Of a DNA stretch of 50,838 nucleotides, positions 8,133 to 16,170 are shown one piece after another. The position numbers were made by a program, and so were the translations under genes. Origin of the DNA: Hyphomicrobiales bacterium. GTDB lineage: Bacteria; Pseudomonadota; Alphaproteobacteria; Rhizobiales; Rhizobiaceae. How positions within the stretch are numbered: the first letter of the stretch is position 1; each line of letters starts with the position of its first letter. The stretch covers positions 1 through 50,838 of the forward strand of contig JAJFHV010000023.1 of NCBI GenBank assembly GCA_021775415.1. The letters are read 5' to 3'. Below the pieces are notes generated by a model that saw only the letters and a program-made list of their open reading frames with translations, searched no databases and was not told the DNA's origin.

Positions 8133-9337
8133 CACAAGCTATTTCCAACCGCGATACGAGTATTCCAAAGAACTGGGATCGCAAAGGCTTACCCGGCTGG
8201 TGCTACAGCAGCCCCGCTCTTTTGGAACTTGAAAAGGAATCGGTCTTCAAAATGCATTGGCAAATCGTTTGCCATTTGTCTGACATCCCAAACAAGGGAG
8301 ATTATCAGACCTTCGACATGTGTGGAGAACGGGCGCTGATAATTCGTGACCGGGATGATGAGGTTCGGGCGTTTTACAATCTTTGCCGTCATCGGGGCTC
8401 TCGGGTTGTTGGCAAAGAATCGGGCAATTGCAAAAATGCGATTGTCTGCCCGTTTCATGGCTGGGTGTACAATCTGGACGGAACACTGCGCGGCGCGGCG
8501 CGGCCAAACACCTTTCCCGAACTTGACAAACAGAAGTTCGGACTGCGTCCGATTAATTGTGAGGTCTGGAATGGTTTCGTGTTTATCCGCTTCAATGAAG
8601 GTCCTCAGCCCAGTGTGAAGACACTGCTTGCACCATTTGAGGTAGAGGCTGCAAAATACCGGATGGATTGCCTGGCTCCGACGGACGGTATCTCGACAAG
8701 CATGACCCCCATCAACTGGAAATCTGTTCGCGACGTGGACAATGAGGGATACCATGTGGCGATGGCCCACCCTGCCCTGCAGGACCTGTATGGTCCAAGC
8801 TATTATGATGAACCTTACGTCAATGGTATCGGCCGTTCGCACGCTTTGTTCAATCCATCTGGTGGTCGGCGGTGGAGCGTGCGTCACTATCTCAAAACAT
8901 CCGAACCACAATCATTTATGCCGGAAGAACTTGCAGATGCATGGCTTTACTACGGAATATTCCCGAATGCCGTTTTCGGATTTACACCGGAATCCGTACA
9001 GTTTTATCAAGAGTTTCCACTCTCAACTGGTGAGACCCTGCAACGCAGTGCAACCTATCGCTATGCGGATGAAACACGCGAACAACGAGCGGCGCGGTAT
9101 CTGGCTTCAAGAATTGACCGCGAAACCACGGAAGAAGATGTTCAATTGACCATCTGGTCTGATGAATCCACAAAGTCGGAGGCTTTTGAGGGCTTTTATC
9201 TTTCCGATCTCGAGTATGGCGTGAGGACACATCACGAGCATCTACGAGCAATCCTGCCGGTTTACACGCTGGACAATTCACCGGCTGAAGAAGCAATGGC
9301 CGAAGTTAATGCCAAAATGGCAAGTGACAGGGCTTAA
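8129..9337 (+). CDS. Rieske non-heme iron oxygenase, alpha subunit
   Basis: A 402-residue oxygenase. The [2Fe-2S] ligands are Cys86-x-His88 in NLCRHRGSRVV and Cys107-x2-His110 in CPFHGW. The mononuclear iron site is in DNEGYHVAMAH, with His209 and His214; a third carboxylate ligand is probable in EEDVQLTIWSDE. The residue three before His209 is Glu206 rather than the usual bridging Asp, as in carnitine monooxygenase CntA, which points to the amine/quaternary-ammonium branch rather than aromatic dioxygenases. No reductase gene lies in the window, so electrons must come from elsewhere. It overlaps the regulator upstream by 4 bp and the 79-residue gene downstream by 1 bp. The substrate is unknown; a polyamine or N-methylated amine is suggested by context. 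Confidence 0.88.
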   Translation: MTQAISNRDTSIPKNWDRKGLPGWCYSSPALLELEKESVFKMHWQIVCHLSDIPNKGDYQTFDMCGERALIIRDRDDEVRAFYNLCRHRGSRVVGKESGNCKNAIVCPFHGWVYNLDGTLRGAARPNTFPELDKQKFGLRPINCEVWNGFVFIRFNEGPQPSVKTLLAPFEVEAAKYRMDCLAPTDGISTSMTPINWKSVRDVDNEGYHVAMAHPALQDLYGPSYYDEPYVNGIGRSHALFNPSGGRRWSVRHYLKTSEPQSFMPEELADAWLYYGIFPNAVFGFTPESVQFYQEFPLSTGETLQRSATYRYADETREQRAARYLASRIDRETTEEDVQLTIWSDESTKSEAFEGFYLSDLEYGVRTHHEHLRAILPVYTLDNSPAEEAMAEVNAKMASDRA

Positions 9338-9576
9338 TGACAGACCCCTTGCCGCCGGAACATGCGAACGCCATTCAAACGGCACTTCTGCAAACACCGA
9401 CCGGCATTTCTGGCTCTGGCTTCACCCGTTACGCAGCCGCGATGTATTTTTACAAGCAGGGAAAGATTTCGCCGGAACTGCTGGAAATCTACAGAAGATG
9501 CTGCAAGTGGGATGATGAAGACCCGCGCAAGCTTGCCGAACACGAGGGAATTGAACTTCGAGAACTGCCCCAATGA
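9337..9576 (+). CDS. Small protein (79 residues) coupled to Rieske and amine oxidase genes
   Basis: I do not recognise the family. The start is fixed by a TAATG overlap with the Rieske gene, and the end overlaps the amine oxidase start by 4 bp, so all three are translationally coupled. The protein is soluble and mostly helical in composition, with an aromatic patch (FTRYAAAMYFYKQG) and adjacent cysteines in EIYRRCCKWDDEDP; there is no signal peptide or membrane segment. Being placed between two redox enzymes, it could be a small subunit, a chaperone or a substrate adaptor, but nothing in the sequence decides this. The tight coupling makes a spurious ORF unlikely. Confidence 0.75.
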   Translation: MTDPLPPEHANAIQTALLQTPTGISGSGFTRYAAAMYFYKQGKISPELLEIYRRCCKWDDEDPRKLAEHEGIELRELPQ

Positions 9577-10811
9577 CCTCGTTACCGCAAAATCCTGACG
9601 TAGTAGTTATTGGCGCAGGAGCTGCCGGTCTTGCCTGTGGAAGAGCATTGATGGAAGGCGGCAAATCCGTTCTTATACTCGAAGCAGCAGCGACGATTGG
9701 TGGTCGATGTATTACAGACAACGAAACATTTGGCCTACCGTTTGATCGTGGTGCGTCCTGGATGCATTCAGCGAGTATCAATCCACTTGTTCCTTTGGCA
9801 GAGCAAGCAGGATGCAGCATCCACAAAACCGAGTGGAACTATGGCCGGGCCCAAATTCACGGTCATGATTTGAATGAAATTGAATTGGCAGCGTACAACG
9901 CCTATCACGCTGACATGTGGGCAGCAGCCGGCAACTCACCACAGGATGTGCCAATCTCAGAGGTTTTGCCTGAAAGTCCCTGGCGCGCCACCGCCCAACA
10001 CTGGATTGCGCAATATTTTTCGGTGGATGCGGATCGGGCATCAACTGGCGATTATGCTCAACATGAAAGCGGTGAAGGCGATTGGCTGGTTGGCGATGGA
10101 CTTGGATCATTAATCGCAAGGCTTGGGGCTGATGTTCCGGTGGAATTGAATTGCCCCGTTACCGAGATAGACTGGTCCGGGCTGAATGTGGCCATCACGA
10201 CTCCCAAGGGCACCGTCCGGGCGAAACATATAGTCATAACCGTTTCGACCGGTGTGCTGGCCGCCGAATCAATTCGATTTTCACCCTCCCTACCCGATGA
10301 GAAGCTACAGGCAGTTGCAGCCCTGCCGATGGGACTGCTTCAAAAGGTCGGGATTATGTTTGACGAAAACTGGAAAGAGGCTGGCGAAGGTTATCTTGCC
10401 GATTACCATAAGCAGGATGAAGCGTTCTGCTCTTTGGAGTTCGGATTTTTTGGCACCGGATTGGCGATCGGTTTTGTGGCTGGTCGTTTTGCGCAGCAAC
10501 TTGAGTTGGAAGGAGCGGGTGCCTCAACAGATTTTTGCATAACCGGGCTGAAGGAATTATTTGGCAATGATGTTGCCAGGCACATCCTGAAGACAGATGA
10601 AACATCATGGATGGGCAACCCTCACACGCTCGGGGCCTATAGTGCTGCCCTGCCCGGCCAGGCGCACCAGCGTGAAGTGTTGGCAAAGCCGCTCGATGGT
10701 CGGTTATTTTTTGCTGGTGAAGCAACAATCCCGAAAGCCTATGCGACGGTTCATGGTGCGCATATGAGCGGGATTGGCGTTGCCCGGCATATTCTCGCCC
10801 AGCACCGATAA
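9573..10811 (+). CDS. FAD-dependent amine oxidase, polyamine-oxidase-like
   Basis: A 412-residue flavoprotein. The Rossmann motif VVIGAGAAGLACG begins at residue 11, the ribose-binding Glu37 is in LILEA, and GGRC completes the amine oxidase signature. The C-terminal FAD motif FFAGEATIPKAYATVHGAH followed by MSG resembles the GEAT--Y-T-HGA--SG of spermine/polyamine oxidases and LSD1 rather than L-amino-acid oxidases. There is no signal peptide, so it is cytoplasmic. It would oxidise an amine to an imine, yielding an aldehyde, an amine and hydrogen peroxide. As the last gene of the TetR-Rieske unit beside potFGHI, a polyamine or a hydroxylated derivative is the likely substrate; the exact reaction is unknown. 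Confidence 0.85.
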   Translation: MTSLPQNPDVVVIGAGAAGLACGRALMEGGKSVLILEAAATIGGRCITDNETFGLPFDRGASWMHSASINPLVPLAEQAGCSIHKTEWNYGRAQIHGHDLNEIELAAYNAYHADMWAAAGNSPQDVPISEVLPESPWRATAQHWIAQYFSVDADRASTGDYAQHESGEGDWLVGDGLGSLIARLGADVPVELNCPVTEIDWSGLNVAITTPKGTVRAKHIVITVSTGVLAAESIRFSPSLPDEKLQAVAALPMGLLQKVGIMFDENWKEAGEGYLADYHKQDEAFCSLEFGFFGTGLAIGFVAGRFAQQLELEGAGASTDFCITGLKELFGNDVARHILKTDETSWMGNPHTLGAYSAALPGQAHQREVLAKPLDGRLFFAGEATIPKAYATVHGAHMSGIGVARHILAQHR

Positions 10812-10915
10812 AATCACTTTCGAGCTCGCGACGCTATATCCGGCCGGACTCACGAAAGACTGTAAAAAATGAAACTGTTATTGACTCCGCGTCATGCACA
10901 TTGCAAATGATCACT

Positions 10916-11908
10916 ATGAGTAAAGTGGATTTACGAAGAGTTGATCTAAACTTACTGGTAGCGCTGGAAGTGTTGTTGGAAGAATGCCACATCACGAACT
11001 CCGCAAACCGCCTCAATTTGAGTCAACCTGCGATGAGCAGAACGCTGTCACGCCTGCGGATGGCATTTGACGATCCACTTCTCATTCGCGTGCCCAACGG
11101 GTATGAGCGAACCGAGCGGGCAGAAAATCTGGCGGAAAGATTAAAGGGTACCCTGAGTCAAATTCGCCTGACTTTCGCAAGGCCGACTTTTGACCCGACA
11201 ACGGCGAGCGGCGTTTTCAAAATAGGCGCACTCGATTATGCAGAACTGGTGGTGTTACCCGCTTTCATGCGCACGGTGACAGACAACGCGCCAAACATGC
11301 AGATTGAAATTGTTCGCAAGGACTTCTATTCAATCGACGAAGTCCTTGATGGAAGTGCAGACCTGAGCATTGGCATAGTGCCAGATACAGCTCCAAAACA
11401 CTGCATGGTTCAGAAACTCTTTAATGATGATTATGTTTGTGCGATGCACAAAGATCACCCGCTAGCAAATTCCGAATTGACAATGGATGGCTACCTTGAA
11501 TATCCCCATGCCACGATTCACACTGGCCCAAGTCATGGCAGTGTAATTGATGATACGTTGGAACAATTAGGTCACAAAAGGTTCATTGCGAAGCGATCAC
11601 CACACTTCATCACATCATTGATGACGCTCGAGGAATCCAACCTCATGCAATCGACAGCCAAACGTTCCGCCCTGGCGTTGCAGAAAGCAGCAGATTTGGT
11701 GGTGAAGGAGCTTCCATTTCCAATGAAGCCGGTGACAATCAGCCAGACATGGCATGCACGCCACAATCATAATCCTTCGCATATATGGTTTCGGGAACAG
11801 GTTGCGCTAGCGGCCAAGGCTCCGCCGGATGATGGCGGCAAGCGAATTTCAAGATCACCTGTAACTATTGAGGCAGGCACCCCGGGTGGAACGCCTGCCG
11901 GTCTTTGA
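10916..11908 (+). CDS. LysR family transcriptional regulator
   Basis: About 330 residues. The N-terminal helix-turn-helix is visible in ITNSANRLNLSQPAMSRTLS, and the substrate-binding domain covers about residues 95-300. The beginning DLRRVDLNLLVALEVLLEE resembles the NodD/SyrM/PcpR-type subgroup of LysR proteins. The start is uncertain: ATGs at 10901, 10907 and 10916 are in frame and none has a good ribosome site, and I chose 10916 by family length. It follows the amine oxidase gene by about 100 bp and may or may not belong to that regulon. The last 25 or so residues, ending GGTPAGL, are low-complexity and coincide with a hairpin in the DNA. Confidence 0.88.
   Translation: MSKVDLRRVDLNLLVALEVLLEECHITNSANRLNLSQPAMSRTLSRLRMAFDDPLLIRVPNGYERTERAENLAERLKGTLSQIRLTFARPTFDPTTASGVFKIGALDYAELVVLPAFMRTVTDNAPNMQIEIVRKDFYSIDEVLDGSADLSIGIVPDTAPKHCMVQKLFNDDYVCAMHKDHPLANSELTMDGYLEYPHATIHTGPSHGSVIDDTLEQLGHKRFIAKRSPHFITSLMTLEESNLMQSTAKRSALALQKAADLVVKELPFPMKPVTISQTWHARHNHNPSHIWFREQVALAAKAPPDDGGKRISRSPVTIEAGTPGGTPAGL
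11872..11899 (+). terminator. Hairpin at the 3' end of the LysR gene
   Basis: GGCAGGC and GCCTGCC form a perfect 7-bp stem around a 14-nt loop that contains a further self-complementary ACCCCGGGTGG. It lies inside the last codons of the LysR gene. Only GTCTTTG follows, not a proper T run, so termination would be weak. It separates the rightward LysR gene from the leftward vWA gene. Confidence 0.35.
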
Positions 11909-11926
11909 GTAGAGATACAATGATAT

Positions 11927-13981
11927 CTACTGGTCAAGCGGTTCCAATGCTGCTGCAGATTTCGCCAGACGAACCAGATTGATAAACTCCGCCCGATATC
12001 CGAAACGATCCACTCCTTTTGCAGATTGCGCTAGAGCAATCACATCATCATGCGAGTAGTCGCCGGTATAACGCCCTCCCCGCAAGATTTGGCCAAACCC
12101 GGCAACAGCTGAAGCGAACCGGGCATCCTTCGGGGCCGCGGAAACTGAATTCACTTCATCCGAAAGCGTAACCGGCGTTGAGATCAAGGTGCTGGTATCG
12201 CTATCAGGCAGTTTGTAGCGGATTTTCATGAAGGCGTATTCGCCAGTTGAATCATTCGTCAGCGCTGTGTCTTCATCCTGATAGCGCAGGTCGTCGACCA
12301 ATCGTCCGGAGGAACCTGCAAGCGTCATCTCATAAAGTGCCGTCACCGAATGACCGGCACCTAAGTCGCCTGCATCAATTTTGTCATTGTTGAAATCCTC
12401 ACGATTGAGTAGCCGGGTCTCGTAACCTATCAACCGGTATTCGCTGACCATTGCAGGATTAAACTCAAGCTGCAGCTTCACATCCTTGGCAATAGTGAAC
12501 AGGGTTGAACCTGCCTCCTCGACCAGCACTTTACGTGCTTCGCTCAGAGTGTCGATATAGGCAGCATTGCCGTTGCCATTTTGCGCCAGCGTCTGCATCA
12601 ACTCGTCATTGTAGTTGCCATGGCCGAAGCCAAGCACAGAAAGCGTTACACCTGATTTGCGCTTGCGCTCCACGAAGCTTTTGAGCTCCTCAACGTCGGT
12701 GATGCCAACGTTGAAATCGCCATCAGTTGCAAGGATCACCCGGTTAACACCGCCCTCTTCCTGATTGCGCCCAGCAAGCTGATAGGCTTGGCGAATTCCT
12801 TCCGCACCAGCAGTTGAACCACCTGAACTGAGTCGATCCAGCGCTGACAGTATTTTGGCTTTGTCGCCAGCCTTTGTGGGTTCCAATACGGTTCCGGCAC
12901 TGCCTGCGTAAGTGACGATTGAAACGGTGTCGTCGGGCTTTAACGATGACAACAGCAGTTTGAAAGAATTGCGCAACAGCGGCAGCTTGTCCGGCGCATT
13001 CATTGATCCCGATGTGTCAATCAAGAAGACCAGATTTGCCTGTGGTGCATCGACCTTGGGCAATTCAAATCCCTTGATGCCGATGCGCAGTAGTTTGGTT
13101 TCCGCATTCCACGGCGTCGGCATAACCGACACATTCGCCTTGAATGGTTCGGTCCGATTGGTAGGGGCCTGATAATCATAGTCAAAATAATTGACCATCT
13201 CCTCAACCCGCACCGCATCCTTTTGAGGCAGCACTGAACGATTGAGCGAAGAACGGACAAATGAATAGGACGCGGTATCGACATCCACTGAAAATGTGGA
13301 GACCGGGTCTTCTTTCGTAACCTTTACCGGGTTGGGTTTGATATCAGTGAACTTGTCGCGGCCCTGATCCTGGTACTGTGGAACCGTTACATCACCACTA
13401 ACTGCCAGATTGCTCACAGCTTCACTGGCTATGAGGCCACCCGCAAATTGCTCGACACTTCTCTTTTTCGCCAAAAGGGCTTTTGGTTGGCTTTGCAGCG
13501 CAAGTGATGTGGTTGCCGGCGCAGATTGCTCCGCATCCTGACGGGTTTCCGCTTTCAACTCCCGACGAGTGACCGCATCTACTTCGGCTTCCTCTAATGG
13601 GGCATCATTTAATTCAGCAGAATTTGAAACTTCATCGGTTTTTGCTGGTAGTTGGGTTAATGGCACTTCGAATGATTCGGGTGCAATGAGGTTGATATTC
13701 ACGGCAAGCGCCAGGGCTGCAAGGCTTACGCCTCCGCCAAGAATGTATGCCATTTTAGGTTGTGCAATATTCATCAGTTGTCTCCAATTAAATGAGCCAG
13801 GAATTTTGTTGCCTTGCTCTTTAAGACGACTGCCATCGGCCGATCCTTGGACCGCGTTCAAATTTTCTTTTTCAAAATGCTCCATTGCCGCATGGATTGC
13901 CGCATCACGCGCAGCCTTGCGCGGTGGAACGGAATCCAGTTTCCGGAATGCGTTTTCAATTCTATTCAACCGATCGTTCAT
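11927..13981 (-). CDS. Membrane-anchored von Willebrand factor A domain protein (YfbK-like)
   Basis: A 684-residue protein. Residues 1-72 are hydrophilic and cytoplasmic, a single membrane helix lies at about 75-95 (LGGGVSLAALALAVNI), and the rest would face the periplasm. The YfbK-type N-terminal region VEEMVNYFDYDY precedes the vWA domain, whose metal-ion site is seen as VFLIDTSGSMN and ATDGDFN. A C-terminal DUF3520-like region follows. It overlaps the ECF sigma factor gene by 4 bp. A vWA protein with a cytoplasmic N-terminus coupled to a sigma gene suggests that the tail acts as an anti-sigma element and the vWA part as an envelope sensor; this is inference. Confidence 0.85.
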   Translation of the reverse strand: MNDRLNRIENAFRKLDSVPPRKAARDAAIHAAMEHFEKENLNAVQGSADGSRLKEQGNKIPGSFNWRQLMNIAQPKMAYILGGGVSLAALALAVNINLIAPESFEVPLTQLPAKTDEVSNSAELNDAPLEEAEVDAVTRRELKAETRQDAEQSAPATTSLALQSQPKALLAKKRSVEQFAGGLIASEAVSNLAVSGDVTVPQYQDQGRDKFTDIKPNPVKVTKEDPVSTFSVDVDTASYSFVRSSLNRSVLPQKDAVRVEEMVNYFDYDYQAPTNRTEPFKANVSVMPTPWNAETKLLRIGIKGFELPKVDAPQANLVFLIDTSGSMNAPDKLPLLRNSFKLLLSSLKPDDTVSIVTYAGSAGTVLEPTKAGDKAKILSALDRLSSGGSTAGAEGIRQAYQLAGRNQEEGGVNRVILATDGDFNVGITDVEELKSFVERKRKSGVTLSVLGFGHGNYNDELMQTLAQNGNGNAAYIDTLSEARKVLVEEAGSTLFTIAKDVKLQLEFNPAMVSEYRLIGYETRLLNREDFNNDKIDAGDLGAGHSVTALYEMTLAGSSGRLVDDLRYQDEDTALTNDSTGEYAFMKIRYKLPDSDTSTLISTPVTLSDEVNSVSAAPKDARFASAVAGFGQILRGGRYTGDYSHDDVIALAQSAKGVDRFGYRAEFINLVRLAKSAAALEPLDQ

Positions 13982-14511
13982 GCTTCTTCTTCCGCCAGCG
14001 CTTTAAGTTTCTTTCGCAATTCATGCATGCGCCACGAGACAGTGGTTTCCTTGATGTTTAAAATTTCCGCTGCTTCCGCGTGGTTCAACCCCTCTGCCAA
14101 CACCAGCACTGCAGTTTCACGCAATTCCTCACCCACCTGATCAAGCAGCTCATAAACCCAGGCAATTTCGCGAGCAGTTTCTGCCTCAGCCCCCCGGGTT
14201 AGTGCCGCGATGTCCGCATAAGCTAAATGCATTCGCTCCCGAGACATTGTTTTGCGACTGGCATCACGCACTGCATTTAAAACAACCCGATAGAGCCAGG
14301 TCGTAAACTTTGCCTCGCCCCGAAACGAGCGCAGCTTTCCTGACAGGGAAAGGCATATCTCCTGGGCAATGTCTTCTGCATCCTCACGGACACCGGTTGC
14401 GCGCAATGCGAAGCGGAAAATCGTGTCGTAGTGGCGCTCAAGCAGCACGCGATATGCGTCTGCATCACCATCCGCGGCCATTACCGCCAGTTCATTATCG
14501 CTCGTTTTCAT
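13978..14511 (-). CDS. ECF-type RNA polymerase sigma factor
   Basis: About 177 residues. Region 2 is seen in AEDIAQEICLSLSGKLRSFR and KFTTWLYRVVLNAVRD; region 4 is seen in LAEGLNHAEAAEILNIKETT followed by VSWRMHELRKKL. No extra C-terminal domain is present. The start is ambiguous: ATGs at 14547, 14517 and 14511 are in frame without a clear ribosome site, and 14511 fits family length. It is the first gene of a two-gene unit with the vWA membrane protein, whose start codon overlaps its stop codon, as expected for a sigma and its regulator. Confidence 0.87.
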   Translation of the reverse strand: MKTSDNELAVMAADGDADAYRVLLERHYDTIFRFALRATGVREDAEDIAQEICLSLSGKLRSFRGEAKFTTWLYRVVLNAVRDASRKTMSRERMHLAYADIAALTRGAEAETAREIAWVYELLDQVGEELRETAVLVLAEGLNHAEAAEILNIKETTVSWRMHELRKKLKALAEEEA

Positions 14512-14584
14512 GCGCATGTTCGAACATAGGACGCATGACCACGGCAATTCCTTGGCGAAAACGAAAAAATAATTTCAGATGGTT

Positions 14585-15193
14585 TTAGTCGACCCAGTTC
14601 GGGCGAACCCTTTCATGCATGTCGCTGGTATGGCCGTAGTCCAAGTAACCCAGTCGACTAACCGGTTTTGCAAGCGCGACATCGAAGCGGCCATCGCGGA
14701 TAACAGCATCATCTATATGAACACCAACCACCTGGCCAATTACGACAATTACACCGGTTTTTTCACCTGACACATCTACTGGCTCAAGCACGTTGGTTAC
14801 CTTGCATTCCAGTGCTGCAACCGCATTTGCAACCCGTGGCGGCGCGACAAGTTTCGAGGGCGCACTGTCAATCCCGACATGTTCAAATTCGCTTACCCCA
14901 TCAGGAGCCGAAATGCTTGACTGGTTCATAATTTCCGCCAGATCCTGGCTCACGTAATTGAATACAAACTCACCCATTTCAATTGCATGATTTGCTGTAT
15001 CCTTACGCCCTTCTGATGAGAACATCAGTAAAGGTGGGTGGCTGCCAATCGCATTGAAAAAGCTGTAGGGGGCGAGGTTCGCGATACCATTCCTGGACAG
15101 TGTGGAAATCCAGCCAATCGGTCTTGGGGCTACGATTGCCTTGATTGGGTCATGGGGAAGCGATGCGTCACGGTTATCGGGCTCATAAAACAT
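14585..15193 (-). CDS. Flavin reductase family protein (FMN-binding split barrel)
   Basis: A 202-residue soluble protein with the flavin reductase-like split-barrel signature IVAPRPIGWISTLSRNGIAN near the N-terminus, then APYSFFNAIGSHPPLLMFSS, which binds FMN. The family includes reductases that feed reduced flavin to monooxygenases and proteins of unknown substrate. It lies alone between the sigma/vWA pair and a divergent periplasmic protein gene, so its partner is not evident. Confidence 0.85.
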   Translation of the reverse strand: MFYEPDNRDASLPHDPIKAIVAPRPIGWISTLSRNGIANLAPYSFFNAIGSHPPLLMFSSEGRKDTANHAIEMGEFVFNYVSQDLAEIMNQSSISAPDGVSEFEHVGIDSAPSKLVAPPRVANAVAALECKVTNVLEPVDVSGEKTGVIVVIGQVVGVHIDDAVIRDGRFDVALAKPVSRLGYLDYGHTSDMHERVRPNWVD

Positions 15194-15294
15194 TTAAGAT
15201 CACCAAAGTTGGAACAAGCACCCATCTACGACCTGTTGTGACATGATGCAATTCATTGCCTTGAAAAACACTGCGTTTTGGGTTTCATGGAGTT

Positions 15295-16170
15295 ATGCAG
15301 CCAATCGGATCTCGACTCGTCATACATCTTGCCATCGCAAGGGTTATTTTGGCCCTTCTGCTTGCGTTCGCATTGCATGCACCGGCACAGGCGCAAGATG
15401 CAAGTGCAAAACAAAGGGTAACCCTGCAAGCACGACTTACCAGCGGTGGGCCAATCATTGAAAAGGGTGTTGAATGGCGCATCTTCCATTCAAAAGCTGG
15501 AGCAGATGGTAAATTGCCGATTTTGGCGTCCGCCCATGGAGGCGTGAAAGCGTTTGATATTACGCCGGGAGATTATCTGGTTCATGCCGCATACGGCCAT
15601 GCAGGTGCCGTCAAGAAACTCACGGTTAGCAGCAGCGCCATTCGCGAAGAGTTTGACCTCAATGCTGGCGGGCTGAAACTCAATGCAATTGCGGCGGTAA
15701 ACACCCCTATCCCGCGTCGCCTAATGCGATTTGACATCTACACGCAGGTGGACGAGGAAACCGGTCAGCGCAAGTTACTCGCCCGCAACATCAAACCGGA
15801 CGATATCGTCGCCTTCCCGGTTGGTACCTATCATGCAGTTTCCAAATTCGGCAATTTGAACGCGGAAGTTCGGGCAGACCTTAGAGTTGAGCCCGGTAAA
15901 CTCACTGAAGCCAACCTGCAGCACAGAGCCTCGATGATTACGTTCCGTCTGGTCAGAACATTGGGAGGCGATGCGATTGCTGATACGGCCTGGTCGATTT
16001 TGACCGAGAGTGGTGATGTGATTGAAGAACGCGCAAGTACCTTTCCAACCATGGTTTTGGCAGAAGGAAACTACACGGCCATCGCCAAGAACAACGACAC
16101 GATATATTCGCAGGACTTCCGGGTTCGATCCGGTATCAATACGGATGTGGAAGTGTTGGCGGTGAACTAG
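15295..16170 (+). CDS. Exported protein of unknown function
   Basis: A 291-residue protein with a signal peptide at about residues 1-33 (hydrophobic core, then HAPAQAQ). The mature part has three or four repeats of a beta-sandwich pattern in which segments such as GVEWRIFHSKAGADGK, DITPGDYLVHAAYGHA and VLAEGNYTAIAKNNDT alternate. This looks like tandem carboxypeptidase-regulatory/Cna-B-like domains. GGAG lies seven bases before the ATG. It is probably periplasmic. Its end overlaps the convergent desaturase gene by 4 bp. No catalytic motif was seen. Confidence 0.8.
   Translation: MQPIGSRLVIHLAIARVILALLLAFALHAPAQAQDASAKQRVTLQARLTSGGPIIEKGVEWRIFHSKAGADGKLPILASAHGGVKAFDITPGDYLVHAAYGHAGAVKKLTVSSSAIREEFDLNAGGLKLNAIAAVNTPIPRRLMRFDIYTQVDEETGQRKLLARNIKPDDIVAFPVGTYHAVSKFGNLNAEVRADLRVEPGKLTEANLQHRASMITFRLVRTLGGDAIADTAWSILTESGDVIEERASTFPTMVLAEGNYTAIAKNNDTIYSQDFRVRSGINTDVEVLAVN

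Noticed and set aside
8189-8911. Minus-strand 240-codon frame opposite the Rieske gene
   Set aside because: It is antisense to a gene with clear Rieske motifs and has no recognisable domain.
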